Source of the DNA: an uncultured delta proteobacterium | GTDB lineage: Bacteria > Desulfobacterota > Desulfovibrionia > Desulfovibrionales > Desulfovibrionaceae | Reading direction: 5' to 3' | Assembly: GCA_903835685.1 (NCBI GenBank) | Contig: CAILNX010000043.1 | Coordinates: forward strand, 1 to 64,000 | Length of the DNA: 64,000 nt | Part shown: piece by piece, positions 52,360 to 60,957 of the stretch | Layout of the letters: each line of letters begins with the position of its first letter | Position numbering within the stretch: the stretch's first letter is position 1 | The notes under the pieces: model-generated | What the model was told of the DNA's origin: nothing | Seen by the model: only the letters and a program-made list of their open reading frames with translations | Database searches by the model: none | Program-made: the position numbers and the translations under genes

Positions 52360-53634
52360 CTACCCCACGTAGGTATGCTTCAGCTTCATGACATCACGGT
52401 AGGGTACGACCCCTTGGATGATGTCGTTTTCGTTGAGCACCGGGATGGCGCGGAAGCCATAGCGTTCAAACATAGTGGCGGCGTCCTTGAGGGTATCGCC
52501 CAGGGTGAGGGTCTTGACGCTGGTGGTCATGATGGCGTCCAGACGTAAGGCAGGGTCTGAGCGCAGGATGGTATGGTAGTTGACCACGCCAAGCAAACGG
52601 TTGTCGCCAGAAAGGACGTAGATGTACCAGATGACATCCTTGTCCCGGGCGACCTCCCGGAACTGCTGAAATACCTCGTCCACCTTGGTTTCGGGCGGAA
52701 AAGTGATGATGCTGTCCGTGGCGAAGTCGGAGATGTCTTTGTCATGGTCGTCCATGAGCGACTCGATCTTCTCGACATGCTCCTTTTCGTCCATGAGGGC
52801 CAGGATGTCGTCGGCGTCGGCAGCAGGCAGGGCGGAAAGAACGTCGGCGGCCTGGGCGGGGGTCATTTCCTCGATGAGCTCGGCGGCCTTCTCATCGCCG
52901 ATGCTGTGAATGATCTCCCGCTGCACGCGGGGTTCGATCTCCTCCAGGGTGTCCGAGGCCTGCTCCACGTCCAATTCGTTGAAGATGGTCAAGCGATGGT
53001 CATGCTCCATCTCCTCCAGAATGTCGGCCAAGTCCACGGGGTGGATCTCATGGACCTTCTCCTTGAGAATGTTGAGCTTCAGGCTGCCAGTGAAGCGGCC
53101 AAGCTCATGCGAGAGCGGCTGCACGTACTTCCAGGAGATGGGTTCGTCCTGGAGCGTGGCGGCCAACTTGCTGATATAGTCAGCGAGACGCCTCAAACCG
53201 ATACGGCGCAGGAAGCTGTGACGGGAGCAATCCACGTCGCTGACATAGAGCTTGCCACTGCGCAGGCATAGGCGCACGTCATAGACCACTTCGACCTCGT
53301 GATCTTCCAGGTCCACGATCTTTTTGTCCAAAATATGATCCCGCAAAAGCACCAACCCGTCGAAATGGTCCTTCTCGCGGCTTTCAAGGCTCTCCATGCG
53401 AACGGTCACCTCCCGTTCGCCGAACTTGACATCGACCCACGGAATCAAGAGCGACTTGTAGCCAAAGGAACGGCTGACGATGATGTCGGTGACCTCGGGC
53501 ACTACCCCGGTCTCCCGGATGGCGATGTCATCGAGCTTGCCGACCTTCTTGCCGTTCCAGACCACCTTTCGGCCGAGGAGTTCGGAAAGGTTGAAGAATT
53601 GCTCGACGCACGCGGAAGTGATTTCTTGGGTCAT
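52360..53634 (-). CDS. soluble PRC-barrel, MgtE-N and CBS-pair protein
   Basis: The 424-residue protein has two PRC-barrel-like segments (~15-75, GRKVVWNGKKVGKLDDIAI; ~95-150), an MgtE N-terminal superhelical domain (~180-295, LKEKVHEIHPVDLADILEEM) and a CBS pair (~300-424). These are the cytosolic Mg2+-sensing modules of the channel MgtE, but the membrane pore is missing. It is last in the operon with an Nramp-related transporter, so it probably senses Mg2+ and gates that transporter or another partner. GGGGGATACC precedes the ATG. Confidence 0.85.
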   Translation of the reverse strand: MTQEITSACVEQFFNLSELLGRKVVWNGKKVGKLDDIAIRETGVVPEVTDIIVSRSFGYKSLLIPWVDVKFGEREVTVRMESLESREKDHFDGLVLLRDHILDKKIVDLEDHEVEVVYDVRLCLRSGKLYVSDVDCSRHSFLRRIGLRRLADYISKLAATLQDEPISWKYVQPLSHELGRFTGSLKLNILKEKVHEIHPVDLADILEEMEHDHRLTIFNELDVEQASDTLEEIEPRVQREIIHSIGDEKAAELIEEMTPAQAADVLSALPAADADDILALMDEKEHVEKIESLMDDHDKDISDFATDSIITFPPETKVDEVFQQFREVARDKDVIWYIYVLSGDNRLLGVVNYHTILRSDPALRLDAIMTTSVKTLTLGDTLKDAATMFERYGFRAIPVLNENDIIQGVVPYRDVMKLKHTYVG

Positions 53635-53654
53635 GGTATCCCCCTTGGCGTCGG

Positions 53655-53834
53655 CTATGCCGTCAGCACGGTGATGAATTTGTAGAGAAGCAGCCCTACC
53701 AATAACACCAGGTAGCAGCGCAGCAACAGCAGACAGAACTTGACCGGACCGGACATGACCAGTCGCGGGTGGGCGTATTTTTCGTTGATCTCGTGGATCT
53801 TCCGGAAATGCTTTTGGATGAAGTTCTTGAGCAT
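53655..53834 (-). CDS. 59-residue single-pass membrane protein
   Basis: This short gene codes MLKNFIQKHFRKIHEINEKYAH... and ends LLLYKFITVLTA. It has a basic amphipathic N-terminus and one hydrophobic segment (~33-57, FCLLLLRCYLVLLVGLLLY). GGGAGAAGG lies 4 bases before ATG 53834. It sits 15 bases after the transporter stop and 20 bases before the MgtE-N gene start, so it is the middle gene of the operon. It may be a small regulatory subunit of the transporter. No family is recognised. Confidence 0.75.
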   Translation of the reverse strand: MLKNFIQKHFRKIHEINEKYAHPRLVMSGPVKFCLLLLRCYLVLLVGLLLYKFITVLTA

Positions 53835-53849
53835 GATCCTTCTCCCTGG

Positions 53850-55121
53850 CTATTTGAACAGGTCTGGGAATAACGTGCTGGCCGCATAGAGCGTGGAAAG
53901 CACGACAATAACCGAGACGATGGTGATGTTGATGATGTTTTCAAAGAGCGTGTTCTTGTACTCGCCCATGGTCTTCTCATCGTTGAGGAGCAAGAGGAGA
54001 AAGACCAGAGCCGCAGGCAGAAGGGTCACAGCCACCACCTGCACAAAGAGTGTGATGAGTACGAGCGGCGCGCCGGGGATGAGCACCACGGCTCCCGCAC
54101 TGACGAGGGCGAAGAAGTAGGCGGCGTAGAACCAGGGCGCTTCCTTGATCTTGTTGTTGAGCGAATGGGCCCAGCCGAAGATTTCACCAAGTGCCCAGGA
54201 ACTGGCCAGGGATATGCAGATGGCCCCAAGAAGCCCGGCATCAAAGAGCCCGATGGCCATGAACGTGCCCGCGTAGCCGTGGTTGGACTCCATGAGCATC
54301 TTCGAGGCCTGGGCCGCGTCGTCGATGTCCACCCCGGGCAGCACCGTGCCCACCACGATGATGATGAAGGTGGCCACCACAACGGTCAGGATGGAGCCAA
54401 GCAAGGTGTCAAACTTGCCGAAAGGGATGTCCTTTTCGGTCATGCCCTTGTCCACCACGGCGCTCTGCTGGAAGAAGATCATCCAGGGGGCGATGGTGGT
54501 GCCGATGTTGGCCATGAGGAAGAAGAAGAGTTGGTTGTCGAAGTGGCCGCCTGGCAGATTGGGGATAAATCCCTTCATCACCTCAGCAGTCGAGGGGTTT
54601 ACCCAGAACGCGGCCGGGATGTAAATAAGGTTGAGCAGGCAGAAAGCCATGGTGATCTTTTCCCAGGTCCAGTAACGACCATTAAGCACCATGAAGCCCA
54701 TGACACAGATGACGCCGAGGATGGTCAGCCAGGGTGGTACCCCGAAGATGCCCATGGCCGCAGTCATACCGATAAACTCGGTGATGAGCGTCAGCCAGTC
54801 GCAGAAGACCAGGTCCACCAGCGAGAACCAGCCCCAGAAGGCCCCGAAGTTCTCGAAGATGGCCTCGGCGTGTCCGCGTTTCGTCACAGCCCCCAGGCGT
54901 ACGGTCATCTCCTGGACGTAGTAGGCCACAGGCACCAGGATGATGAGAAACCAAATGAAATTGTAGCCGTATTTTGCTCCGGTGGCGGCATAGGTGGTGA
55001 TGCCACCCGCGTCGTTGTCCGCGATCATGACCACCAGACCGGGGCCTGAAAGGATGAGGAAAAGCCGGATGGCCTTCCACCAGCGCCTGAAAAGATAGAA
55101 AAGATAGGTGAAGAAGCTCAT
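53850..55121 (-). CDS. Nramp-related (NRMT-type) divalent cation transporter, probably Mg2+
   Basis: The 423-residue protein has the 11-helix Nramp layout beginning ILSGPGLVVMIADNDAGG. The canonical helix 1 motif DPGN reads DAGG, and the helix 6 motif MPHN reads APWM (TTIAPWMIFFQQS). Thus the metal-coordinating Asn and the Met that selects transition metals are replaced by Gly and Ala, the pattern I recall for Nramp-related magnesium transporters. The downstream MgtE-N/CBS gene supports Mg2+. ATG 55121 follows GGAGGGAAAC. Base composition is visibly less GC-rich than that of neighbouring genes, which suggests acquisition by transfer. Confidence 0.85.
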   Translation of the reverse strand: MSFFTYLFYLFRRWWKAIRLFLILSGPGLVVMIADNDAGGITTYAATGAKYGYNFIWFLIILVPVAYYVQEMTVRLGAVTKRGHAEAIFENFGAFWGWFSLVDLVFCDWLTLITEFIGMTAAMGIFGVPPWLTILGVICVMGFMVLNGRYWTWEKITMAFCLLNLIYIPAAFWVNPSTAEVMKGFIPNLPGGHFDNQLFFFLMANIGTTIAPWMIFFQQSAVVDKGMTEKDIPFGKFDTLLGSILTVVVATFIIIVVGTVLPGVDIDDAAQASKMLMESNHGYAGTFMAIGLFDAGLLGAICISLASSWALGEIFGWAHSLNNKIKEAPWFYAAYFFALVSAGAVVLIPGAPLVLITLFVQVVAVTLLPAALVFLLLLLNDEKTMGEYKNTLFENIINITIVSVIVVLSTLYAASTLFPDLFK

Positions 55122-55751
55122 GTTTCCCTCCATAAGTGGGCATGCCTAGCATTATTCCAGGCAGAAAGCCCATTCGTCGTGTGACGTTTTGGTGTACACC
55201 GTTACAGAAGTCCCGGCCAAAACGCTTACACAGGGGGAGGTTCGAGGGGAGCCGAACGGCTGACGGTCCACAACCAGGGTCTGGGCGAACCCAAAGGGGC
55301 GGCATCAAATACCGGGCAATACGCCGAGAGGGACTGGATATCCCAAAACCGGGTGATGGTGTGGTTCATCGGCCACCTCCTGCATGCGCTGCCCACTCTC
55401 GAGGCGGCGCGTGGAGGCGGCCCGGCCCGGCTCACCGGGGGGACGCCACGAACAATCGCGGCCTAGAAGGCGGGTGACTCGCTTCGAAAAATTTTGTTGG
55501 CAAGGCGTCGGCTTTCGCGCCAACTGCCGCAAGGATCGTCCATGGCTCCCCTCAAGGATGTTTTCTCGACTCCGGGCCAATAGACCCCGAGCCAGCGGCT
55601 TGTCAAGCGGGAAAATGGCCCCGGGGACGTCCTCCATTCTGGCCTTTGGCAACGTTCCGGTACCAAAACGTCACCCGGCCGTCTTGCTCCGGCCCTGGCC
55701 CTGGGCTTCATCTGACAGGGCTTGGGGAACTCGTGCGCTTACGACAAGCCG
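55122..55751 (-). promoter_or_regulatory. long structured leader region of the transporter operon
   Basis: These 630 bases hold no gene except a small possible leader peptide (55226-55369). GTGACGTTTTGGT at 55181-55193 and its exact inverse ACCAAAACGTCAC at 55662-55674 frame the region, with a third CCAAAACG at 55218. A stem of GGCaGTTGGC-gcgaaa-GCCGACGCC lies on the minus strand near 55515. The length, structure and position suggest an RNA- or peptide-based control of the transporter, though a small mobile remnant is also possible. Confidence 0.45.
55226..55369 (-). CDS. possible 47-residue leader peptide of the transporter operon
   Basis: ATG 55369 has a consensus AGGAGG 6 bases upstream, the strongest ribosome-binding site in this region. 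The peptide starts MNHTITRFWDIQS, contains four Trp and ends RSAPLEPPPV. It lies 104 bases before the transporter start. Acidic/proline stretches destabilise ribosomes at low Mg2+ and are used by the MgtL-type leader peptides of enterobacteria, so this could be a Mg2+-sensing leader. The protein has no recognised family and expression is not shown. Confidence 0.4.
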   Translation of the reverse strand: MNHTITRFWDIQSLSAYCPVFDAAPLGSPRPWLWTVSRSAPLEPPPV

Positions 55752-56165
55752 TCAGGCCGGTTTTCGCGAAGCCGTGCCCCTTACGGCCAGGACCATCTTG
55801 AGATCCATATCGCGGATATGGGTGTTCAGCCACTCGGCCACCATGGTCTGGATCTCCTCGAAGGTCAGGGCGCCAACGGCCATCTTCTCTTCCACGGCCT
55901 TGATGGTGTTGACAAAGCCCTCGTGTTCCTTCAGATGCTCCTCCATTTCCGTGTACTTATGGAGGGCCATGAACTCTTCTTCATGGGCGAAATGATTGGT
56001 GGCGTGGGTCTTCAATATGTTCACATAGGTGCGCAGGCCCACTTCCAGGGACCCGCCGTACACGCTCCCCTGCATGTTGTTGACCAGGAAGAAGATAAGC
56101 CGGTGCTCATTGTCGATGCCCTCGTCGCCAGTGAGCAATTCGTCGCTGAAATGGATGGCTTCCAT
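55752..56165 (-). CDS. bacteriohemerythrin
   Basis: The 137-residue four-helix protein has the di-iron ligands in order: DNEHRLIFFLVNNM (H, E-region), HATNHFAHEEEFM, HLKEHEGF and NTHIRDMDLKM (H...D). It binds O2 reversibly at a non-haem di-iron site and may serve as an oxygen sensor or store in an anaerobe. GGAGGGGAC precedes ATG 56165. It is a single gene divergent from shikimate kinase. Confidence 0.92.
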   Translation of the reverse strand: MEAIHFSDELLTGDEGIDNEHRLIFFLVNNMQGSVYGGSLEVGLRTYVNILKTHATNHFAHEEEFMALHKYTEMEEHLKEHEGFVNTIKAVEEKMAVGALTFEEIQTMVAEWLNTHIRDMDLKMVLAVRGTASRKPA

Positions 56166-56354
56166 GTCCCCTCCGTTTAAATGACGGGCCGGTCCTGGTC
56201 TGATCTGGGGGGCCAGGGTCCTGGCCCGCTCACTTTGGCTCCTGTACTCCCATCCGCCCGCAGGGGCAAGGCTGCCCCGAGGTCCAGCCCTGGCCCAGCC
56301 CTGGCGAAGCCCGCTGATGTGGTGTATCCTCAGGCCCGAATCAAGGAGCAGGGA

Positions 56355-56885
56355 GTGGCGAACATCTATCTCATCGGCCCCCGGGCCAGCGGCAAGACCA
56401 CGGTAGGCCGCCTGGTGGCCCAGGTCCTGGACCGGACCTTCCTGGACGCGGACCAGGTCCTGGCGGAACGCCTGGGCACGTCCGTGGCCGAGGCCGTGGC
56501 CGCCCACGGCTGGCCCTGGTTCCGGGACCAGGAGGCCGAGGTCCTGGCCGGACTGGCCGTCCAACACGGCCTGGTGGTGGCCTGCGGCGGGGGCGTGGTC
56601 CTGGCCGAGACCAACCGCGGGCTTCTGGGCCAGGGCTTTTGCGTGTATGTGCAATGCCCGGCGGAAATTCTGGCCGCGCGGCTCACGTCCGATCCCCTGC
56701 CCGGGCAACGGCCCTCGCTCACCGGCCGCCCCCTGGACCAGGAAATCGCCGAGGTTCTGGCCGAACGGGAGCCCCTGTACCTCTCCTGCGCCCACCTGGT
56801 CGCGCCCGGGGCCGAGCCCCCGGATCGGGTGGCCGCCTTCATCCTGGCCGCCCTGGGGACAGCCGAAAATCCCGTCCAGCCCTAG
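56355..56885 (+). CDS. aroK: shikimate kinase
   Basis: GTG 56355 has AAGGAG 7 bases upstream. The 176-residue product has Walker A GPRASGKTT, the shikimate-binding FLDADQVL and WFRDQEAEVL segments, the CGGGVVL glycine motif and an LID-type LTGRPL region. It phosphorylates shikimate in the aromatic amino-acid pathway. It overlaps the convergent zraR-like gene by 4 bases. Confidence 0.88.
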   Translation: MANIYLIGPRASGKTTVGRLVAQVLDRTFLDADQVLAERLGTSVAEAVAAHGWPWFRDQEAEVLAGLAVQHGLVVACGGGVVLAETNRGLLGQGFCVYVQCPAEILAARLTSDPLPGQRPSLTGRPLDQEIAEVLAEREPLYLSCAHLVAPGAEPPDRVAAFILAALGTAENPVQP

Positions 56886-58279
56886 CCCTCCCCCCCGTCC
56901 TCCCGGCCCCGGCGGGGGTCGGACAGCCCGTATTTCTTGAGCTTGTATTGCAGGGTGCGGCGGCTCATGCCCAGGGCCTCGGCCGTGCGCTCCCGGTGCC
57001 CGCCCTGCTGGCGCAGGACCTCCACCAGCACCTCGCGCTCGGCCCGCTCCAGGGAGGGGGCCTGATCCGATGACGCGGCCGCAGCCGGGGGGCAATTCCC
57101 GGGCCGGGCCGCCCGGGTCACGATCTGGGGCGGCAGGAGGTCCGGGGTCAGGGAATCCGTGCGGCAGAGAATCAGCGCCCGCTCCAGGACGTTCTCCAGC
57201 TCCCGGACATTGCCCGGCCAGGCGTAGTCGCTTAAGCCCTCCATGAAGGCCGGAGAGAGATTGCGGATTTCCTTGTTGTTCTTGCGGCCGAGCTTGCGCA
57301 AGAGGTGCCCGGTCAGCACCGGCAGGTCCTCCAGGCGCTGGCGCAGGGGCGGGATGGCGATCTCCAGCACGCTCAGGCGGAAAAAGAGGTCCTCGCGGAA
57401 GCGCCCGGCGGCCACCTCCTCGCGCAAATCCCGGTTGGAGGCGGCCACGATGCGGGCGTCCACGGCCCGGGTGGCCACGGAACCCAGGGGCTCCACGGTC
57501 TTTTCCTGCAGGGCGCGCAACAGCTTGGCCTGGAGCGCCGGGGGCAATTCCCCGATCTCGTCCAGAAACAGGGTGCCGCTGTCGGCCAACTGGAAGCGGC
57601 CGGGCTTGTCCTTGACGGCCCCGGTAAAGGCCCCTTTGACGTAGCCGAACAGTTCGCTTTCCAGGAGATCGGCGGGCAGGGCCGCGCAGTTCACCTTGAC
57701 CAGAGGCCCCTTGCTGCGCATGGAGGCCTGGTGCAGGGCCTCGGCCACCAGCTCCTTGCCCGTGCCCGACTCGCCCAGGATGAGAATGGTGGCCTCGCTG
57801 GGTCCGGCCTGCTCGATCATCTCCTTGACCCGGCGCATGGCCGGGCTGTCGCCGATGAGCCCCCGGCCCTCCCCGGCCGCGAGCTTGAGCCGCTGGTTCT
57901 CGTCCAGAAGCCGCCCGAAGGCGTAGGCCTTGTCCAGCACGGCCACCAGTTCGTCGTTGTCCGTGGGTTTGGTCAGGTAGTCGAAGGCCCCCTTTTTCAT
58001 GGCCTGCACGGCCGAGCCCACGCTCCCGTAAGCCGTGAGCATGACCACCGGCAGATGGGCGTGGCGCTGGCGCAGCTCCCCAAGCAGGGTCTCGCCGTCC
58101 ATGCCCGGCATGTTCACGTCCACCAGGGCCACCTGGGCGGTCTGGCTGCCCAGGACCGTGAGGGCGGCCTCGCCCCGGTCAGCCTCCAGCACCCGCCACC
58201 CGGCGTCCTCCATGATGGCCCGGACCATGAGCCGATGCCCGGCCTCGTCATCCACCACCAGAACGGTTTTCTTCACCAC
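56882..58279 (-). CDS. NtrC-family σ54 response regulator (ZraR-like)
   Basis: The 465-residue regulator has a receiver domain ([13 protein letters not shown]; phosphoacceptor in [13 protein letters not shown]), an AAA+ domain with GESGTGKE, an intact σ54-contact motif [18 protein letters not shown], and a C-terminal Fis-type HTH ([23 protein letters not shown]). GTG 58279 is chosen because GAGG lies 5 bases upstream; two other GTG codons are close. It follows the sensor kinase by 11 bases and probably activates the σ54 promoter at 60880 through the upstream palindromes at 60958. Confidence 0.9.
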   Translation of the reverse strand: MVKKTVLVVDDEAGHRLMVRAIMEDAGWRVLEADRGEAALTVLGSQTAQVALVDVNMPGMDGETLLGELRQRHAHLPVVMLTAYGSVGSAVQAMKKGAFDYLTKPTDNDELVAVLDKAYAFGRLLDENQRLKLAAGEGRGLIGDSPAMRRVKEMIEQAGPSEATILILGESGTGKELVAEALHQASMRSKGPLVKVNCAALPADLLESELFGYVKGAFTGAVKDKPGRFQLADSGTLFLDEIGELPPALQAKLLRALQEKTVEPLGSVATRAVDARIVAASNRDLREEVAAGRFREDLFFRLSVLEIAIPPLRQRLEDLPVLTGHLLRKLGRKNNKEIRNLSPAFMEGLSDYAWPGNVRELENVLERALILCRTDSLTPDLLPPQIVTRAARPGNCPPAAAASSDQAPSLERAEREVLVEVLRQQGGHRERTAEALGMSRRTLQYKLKKYGLSDPRRGREDGGEG

Positions 58280-58290
58280 AGGCACCTCGA

Positions 58291-60051
58291 TTATCCGGTT
58301 GTCGGCTCGGTCTGAACAGCCCGGGGAAAATACAGCCGCACCAAGGTTCCCCCGCCTTCCGGGCAGTCCAGAAGGATGCGCCCGCCATGGGCGCGCACCA
58401 CGGCCTGGGCAATGGCCAGCCCTAAGCCCGTGCCCTTGGCCTTGGCCGTGAAAAAGGGCTCCAGGGCGCGGCGGCGGACCTCCTCGGTCATGCCCGGGCC
58501 ATTGTCCCGGACCTCGATCCACACCCCGCCCGCCGCCAGGACCGAGACCAGTCGCACCCGGCCGCCCGTGGCCGGAACCTCGTCCAGGGCGTTGACCAGC
58601 ACGTTCAAGAGCACCTGGCGCAACCCGTCGGGATCGGCCCAGACCGTGGGGGCCTGGACCTCGGTGTCCAGAGAGGCCTGGCGGTGCTCCAGATCAAAGC
58701 GCAGGAGCCGGGCCAGGCTGGCGAACAGCTCGGCCACGTCCACGTCCGTCGGGCAGGGCTCCTTGGGCCTGGACAGATAGAGCAGGTCGCCCACCACCCG
58801 GTTCAGGCGGTCGGCCTCCTGGACCATGGTCCGGGCAAAGGACTCAAACGGGTCCTGCCCGGCCAGCTTGTCCGCGAAAAACTGGGCGAAACCACGCAGG
58901 GAACTCAAGGGATTGCGGATTTCATGGGCCACGCCAGCAGCCAGGGACCCGATGGCGGCCAGACGCTCGGCCTCGTTTAAGCTCTGCTCCAGCTCCCGGA
59001 TGCGGGTGCGGTCGCGGATCAGGGCCAGACGCTCGGTCTCCTGGCCCGAGGCGTCGCGCACCGGCAGGGAGAGTACCTCCATGGACCGGCCCCGGCACTG
59101 GTACTGCTTCCAGGTCACCTCGCCCTCGGAGGCGGTCTGATCCGAGTCGGCCTCGGCCCGGCCCAGAGGCAGGTCGGCGAAACGGCGGCCCACCAGGCCG
59201 CCCTCCCCGCAGTCCAACATGTGCAGGGCCGAACGGTTGGCGGTCAAAATCTCCCCGTCCGGGCTGGTGGTCACCAGTCCGTCGGGCATGTGGTCCAGGA
59301 GGCGGGACTGGAAGCTCTCCAGCTCCCGCACCCGGCGGGCCTGTCCGCGCCTGCGGGAATAGGCCGCGGCCAGACCCCACAAGGCCAGGCCCGCGCCCAG
59401 GACGTAGCCGGTCTGGAGGATGGCCGCCCGGCGGAACTCTGCGGACCTGGCCAACTGCCCTTCGGCGTCCAGGACCGCCACCAGATACACGGGCACGTCC
59501 TCGGCCGGGGGCAGGCCGTGCATGCCATGGCCAGGGCCGCGCCAGGACTCCCATCCGGCCCGGAGCATCCCGGCCCGGACCCGCAGGCCGACCACAAAGC
59601 CCTGTTTGCCCCGGAACACGGCCATGGCGCTGAAACGACCTTGGCTGCGCAGGGACTCCAGGGTCTCAGGGGCCAGGAAGGCCTCGGGCGGGGCCTCGAC
59701 CCCGGGCGGGATCGGCGGGTCCGAGGTGGCCAGAGACTGCCCCTCCAGACCGAAAAGACCCAGGAACAGCAGGTCCTCCTCCCCCACCCTGGCCCGGAAC
59801 AGTTCCGAGGCCAGGCCCAGGAGGATGGATTCCCCGCCGGGCCGCTGGAAGCGGCGCAAGCCGTGCAGGAGATCGATCTCCACCCCGCGCAAGGCCATGT
59901 TTCCGGCCAGGAGCAGGTGCTCCTCGACCCCCTCCTCCTGGTGCCGGATGCTGCGCCAGGTGAGGGCCACGCTGCCCGCGCCCAGGATGATGAGGGCCAG
60001 GATGCCCGCCAGAAGGGGCCAGGTGTCCTTGTGCCGAAATTTGAGTTCCAT
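58291..60051 (-). CDS. sensor histidine kinase (ZraS-like)
   Basis: The 586-residue kinase has a first membrane helix (~12-33), a periplasmic sensor domain (~35-200), a second helix (~205-225), a PAS domain (~235-345), the phospho-acceptor helix AAGVAHEIRNPLSSLRGFAQFF and an HATPase domain (RQVLLNVLVNALDEVP; DNGPGM; GTGLGLAIAQAVV). Its gene order with the regulator and the metal-binding periplasmic protein matches zraP-zraS-zraR. The stimulus is likely zinc or another envelope stress; this is inference. Confidence 0.9.
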   Translation of the reverse strand: MELKFRHKDTWPLLAGILALIILGAGSVALTWRSIRHQEEGVEEHLLLAGNMALRGVEIDLLHGLRRFQRPGGESILLGLASELFRARVGEEDLLFLGLFGLEGQSLATSDPPIPPGVEAPPEAFLAPETLESLRSQGRFSAMAVFRGKQGFVVGLRVRAGMLRAGWESWRGPGHGMHGLPPAEDVPVYLVAVLDAEGQLARSAEFRRAAILQTGYVLGAGLALWGLAAAYSRRRGQARRVRELESFQSRLLDHMPDGLVTTSPDGEILTANRSALHMLDCGEGGLVGRRFADLPLGRAEADSDQTASEGEVTWKQYQCRGRSMEVLSLPVRDASGQETERLALIRDRTRIRELEQSLNEAERLAAIGSLAAGVAHEIRNPLSSLRGFAQFFADKLAGQDPFESFARTMVQEADRLNRVVGDLLYLSRPKEPCPTDVDVAELFASLARLLRFDLEHRQASLDTEVQAPTVWADPDGLRQVLLNVLVNALDEVPATGGRVRLVSVLAAGGVWIEVRDNGPGMTEEVRRRALEPFFTAKAKGTGLGLAIAQAVVRAHGGRILLDCPEGGGTLVRLYFPRAVQTEPTTG

Positions 60052-60130
60052 GGCCGTCCAGGTGCAAGAGAAAGTGGCCCCCAATGGGCCAGGGCTGTTC
60101 GGTTCAAGCCATACGGGGTTTCCGGACAAA

Positions 60131-60167
60131 GAAAAAGGGGGAAGGCCCGTCACAGGACCCTCCCCCT
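60131..60167 (-). terminator. terminator after the ZraP-like gene
   Basis: On the minus strand GGGGGAgGG...CCtTCCCCC forms a stem followed by TTTTTC. It separates the zraP-like gene from the kinase gene, so the two-component genes probably need read-through or a second promoter. Confidence 0.75.
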
Positions 60168-60196
60168 GTCGGGATTCCTATCAAAAAACCAGGGGG

Positions 60197-60733
60197 CTAC
60201 TGGGACTGGCCGCCGAGCACCGGGCAGTTCGGGGTCCCGGCCAGGGGGCAGTCGCCCGGGCCGCGCCCGGCCCCAGGTCCCTTGCCCATACCCTTGCCGC
60301 CAGGTCCGCCCTGGCCGTCGTCACAGCAGGAGGCCCCGCCCATGCCCCGGAAGGTCAGGGATATTCCGGTCTCCTTGGAAATCTCGTCGTGCAGGGCCTT
60401 GAGTTCCACGTTCTGCCTGGTGCGCAGGTCCACGATCTGAGTGGTCAGGGCGCGCACGGAGGTCTCCTCGGCCTTGCCCGAATCCATGAGGGCCGAGAGT
60501 TCGGTGTTGCGCGCCCAGAGCTGCTGGCGCAGGTCAAAGAGCGTCTGCTCGTGGCCCTCGAAAATCTTGTCCACGGCCTGGCGCTTTTCCGGGCTCAACT
60601 GGCTGTAGAAGGCCCCGAAACCGCCGCCAGAGCCGGGACCAGGACCATTGCCAGGACCGGCCAGGGCCTTGCCGCCGAGGAACACCACGGCCGCCAAGGC
60701 CAGGATCGCGAACAGGGGGAACATGCGTTTCAT
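60197..60733 (-). CDS. periplasmic ZraP/CpxP-like metal-binding protein
   Basis: The 178-residue protein has a signal peptide (MKRMFPLFAILALAAVVFLGGKALA), a helical hairpin with LSPEKRQAVDKIFEGHEQTLFDLRQQLWARNTELSAL, the LTxxQ-like core of Spy/CpxP/ZraP chaperones, and a Gly/Cys-rich C-terminus (SCCDDGQGG ... CPLAGTPNCPVLGG) likely to bind metal. ATG 60733 has GGAG 8 bases upstream. A σ54 promoter at 60880-60895 drives it. It should buffer periplasmic zinc and tune the neighbouring kinase. Confidence 0.85.
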   Translation of the reverse strand: MKRMFPLFAILALAAVVFLGGKALAGPGNGPGPGSGGGFGAFYSQLSPEKRQAVDKIFEGHEQTLFDLRQQLWARNTELSALMDSGKAEETSVRALTTQIVDLRTRQNVELKALHDEISKETGISLTFRGMGGASCCDDGQGGPGGKGMGKGPGAGRGPGDCPLAGTPNCPVLGGQSQ

Positions 60734-60879
60734 GGAAATGTCTCCAAAGGGTTCAAGGTGTCGTGGCCTTCTTCCCAGAGAGCCGGGCCGGAAAATTCCG
60801 ACCCGGCTGCTCAAGGGAGGAGTGAAGGGCTGAGCTTGGAAACGGGTGCTGCAATCCGTCCGCACTCGAAAGGGACAAT

Positions 60880-60910
60880 AGCAGCATGCGTGCCAAAGAC
60901 AATTGTCTTT
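60880..60910 (-). promoter_or_regulatory. σ54 promoter of the ZraP-like gene with adjacent palindrome
   Basis: On the minus strand TGGCACG-CATG-CTGCT has GG and GC exactly 10 bases apart, the σ54 -24/-12 spacing. Transcription would start near 60868, 135 bases before the ATG. A perfect 16-bp palindrome AAAGACAATTGTCTTT (60895-60910) abuts the -24 element. Confidence 0.8.
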
Positions 60911-60957
60911 TGAATCCGGTAAGTTGGGAAATCGGCAGGGAAACGACGCGCTGGACT

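Noticed and set aside
55140-55700. M-box (ykoK) magnesium riboswitch in the transporter leader
   Set aside because: On the minus strand pieces such as GACGCC and AACA, and TTGAGGGGAGCC, recall parts of the M-box, but the conserved core strings (for example AGGTGAGGCTCC and GACGCCAATGGGT) are not present in order. An Infernal search with RF00380 would settle it; a significant hit would overturn this rejection.
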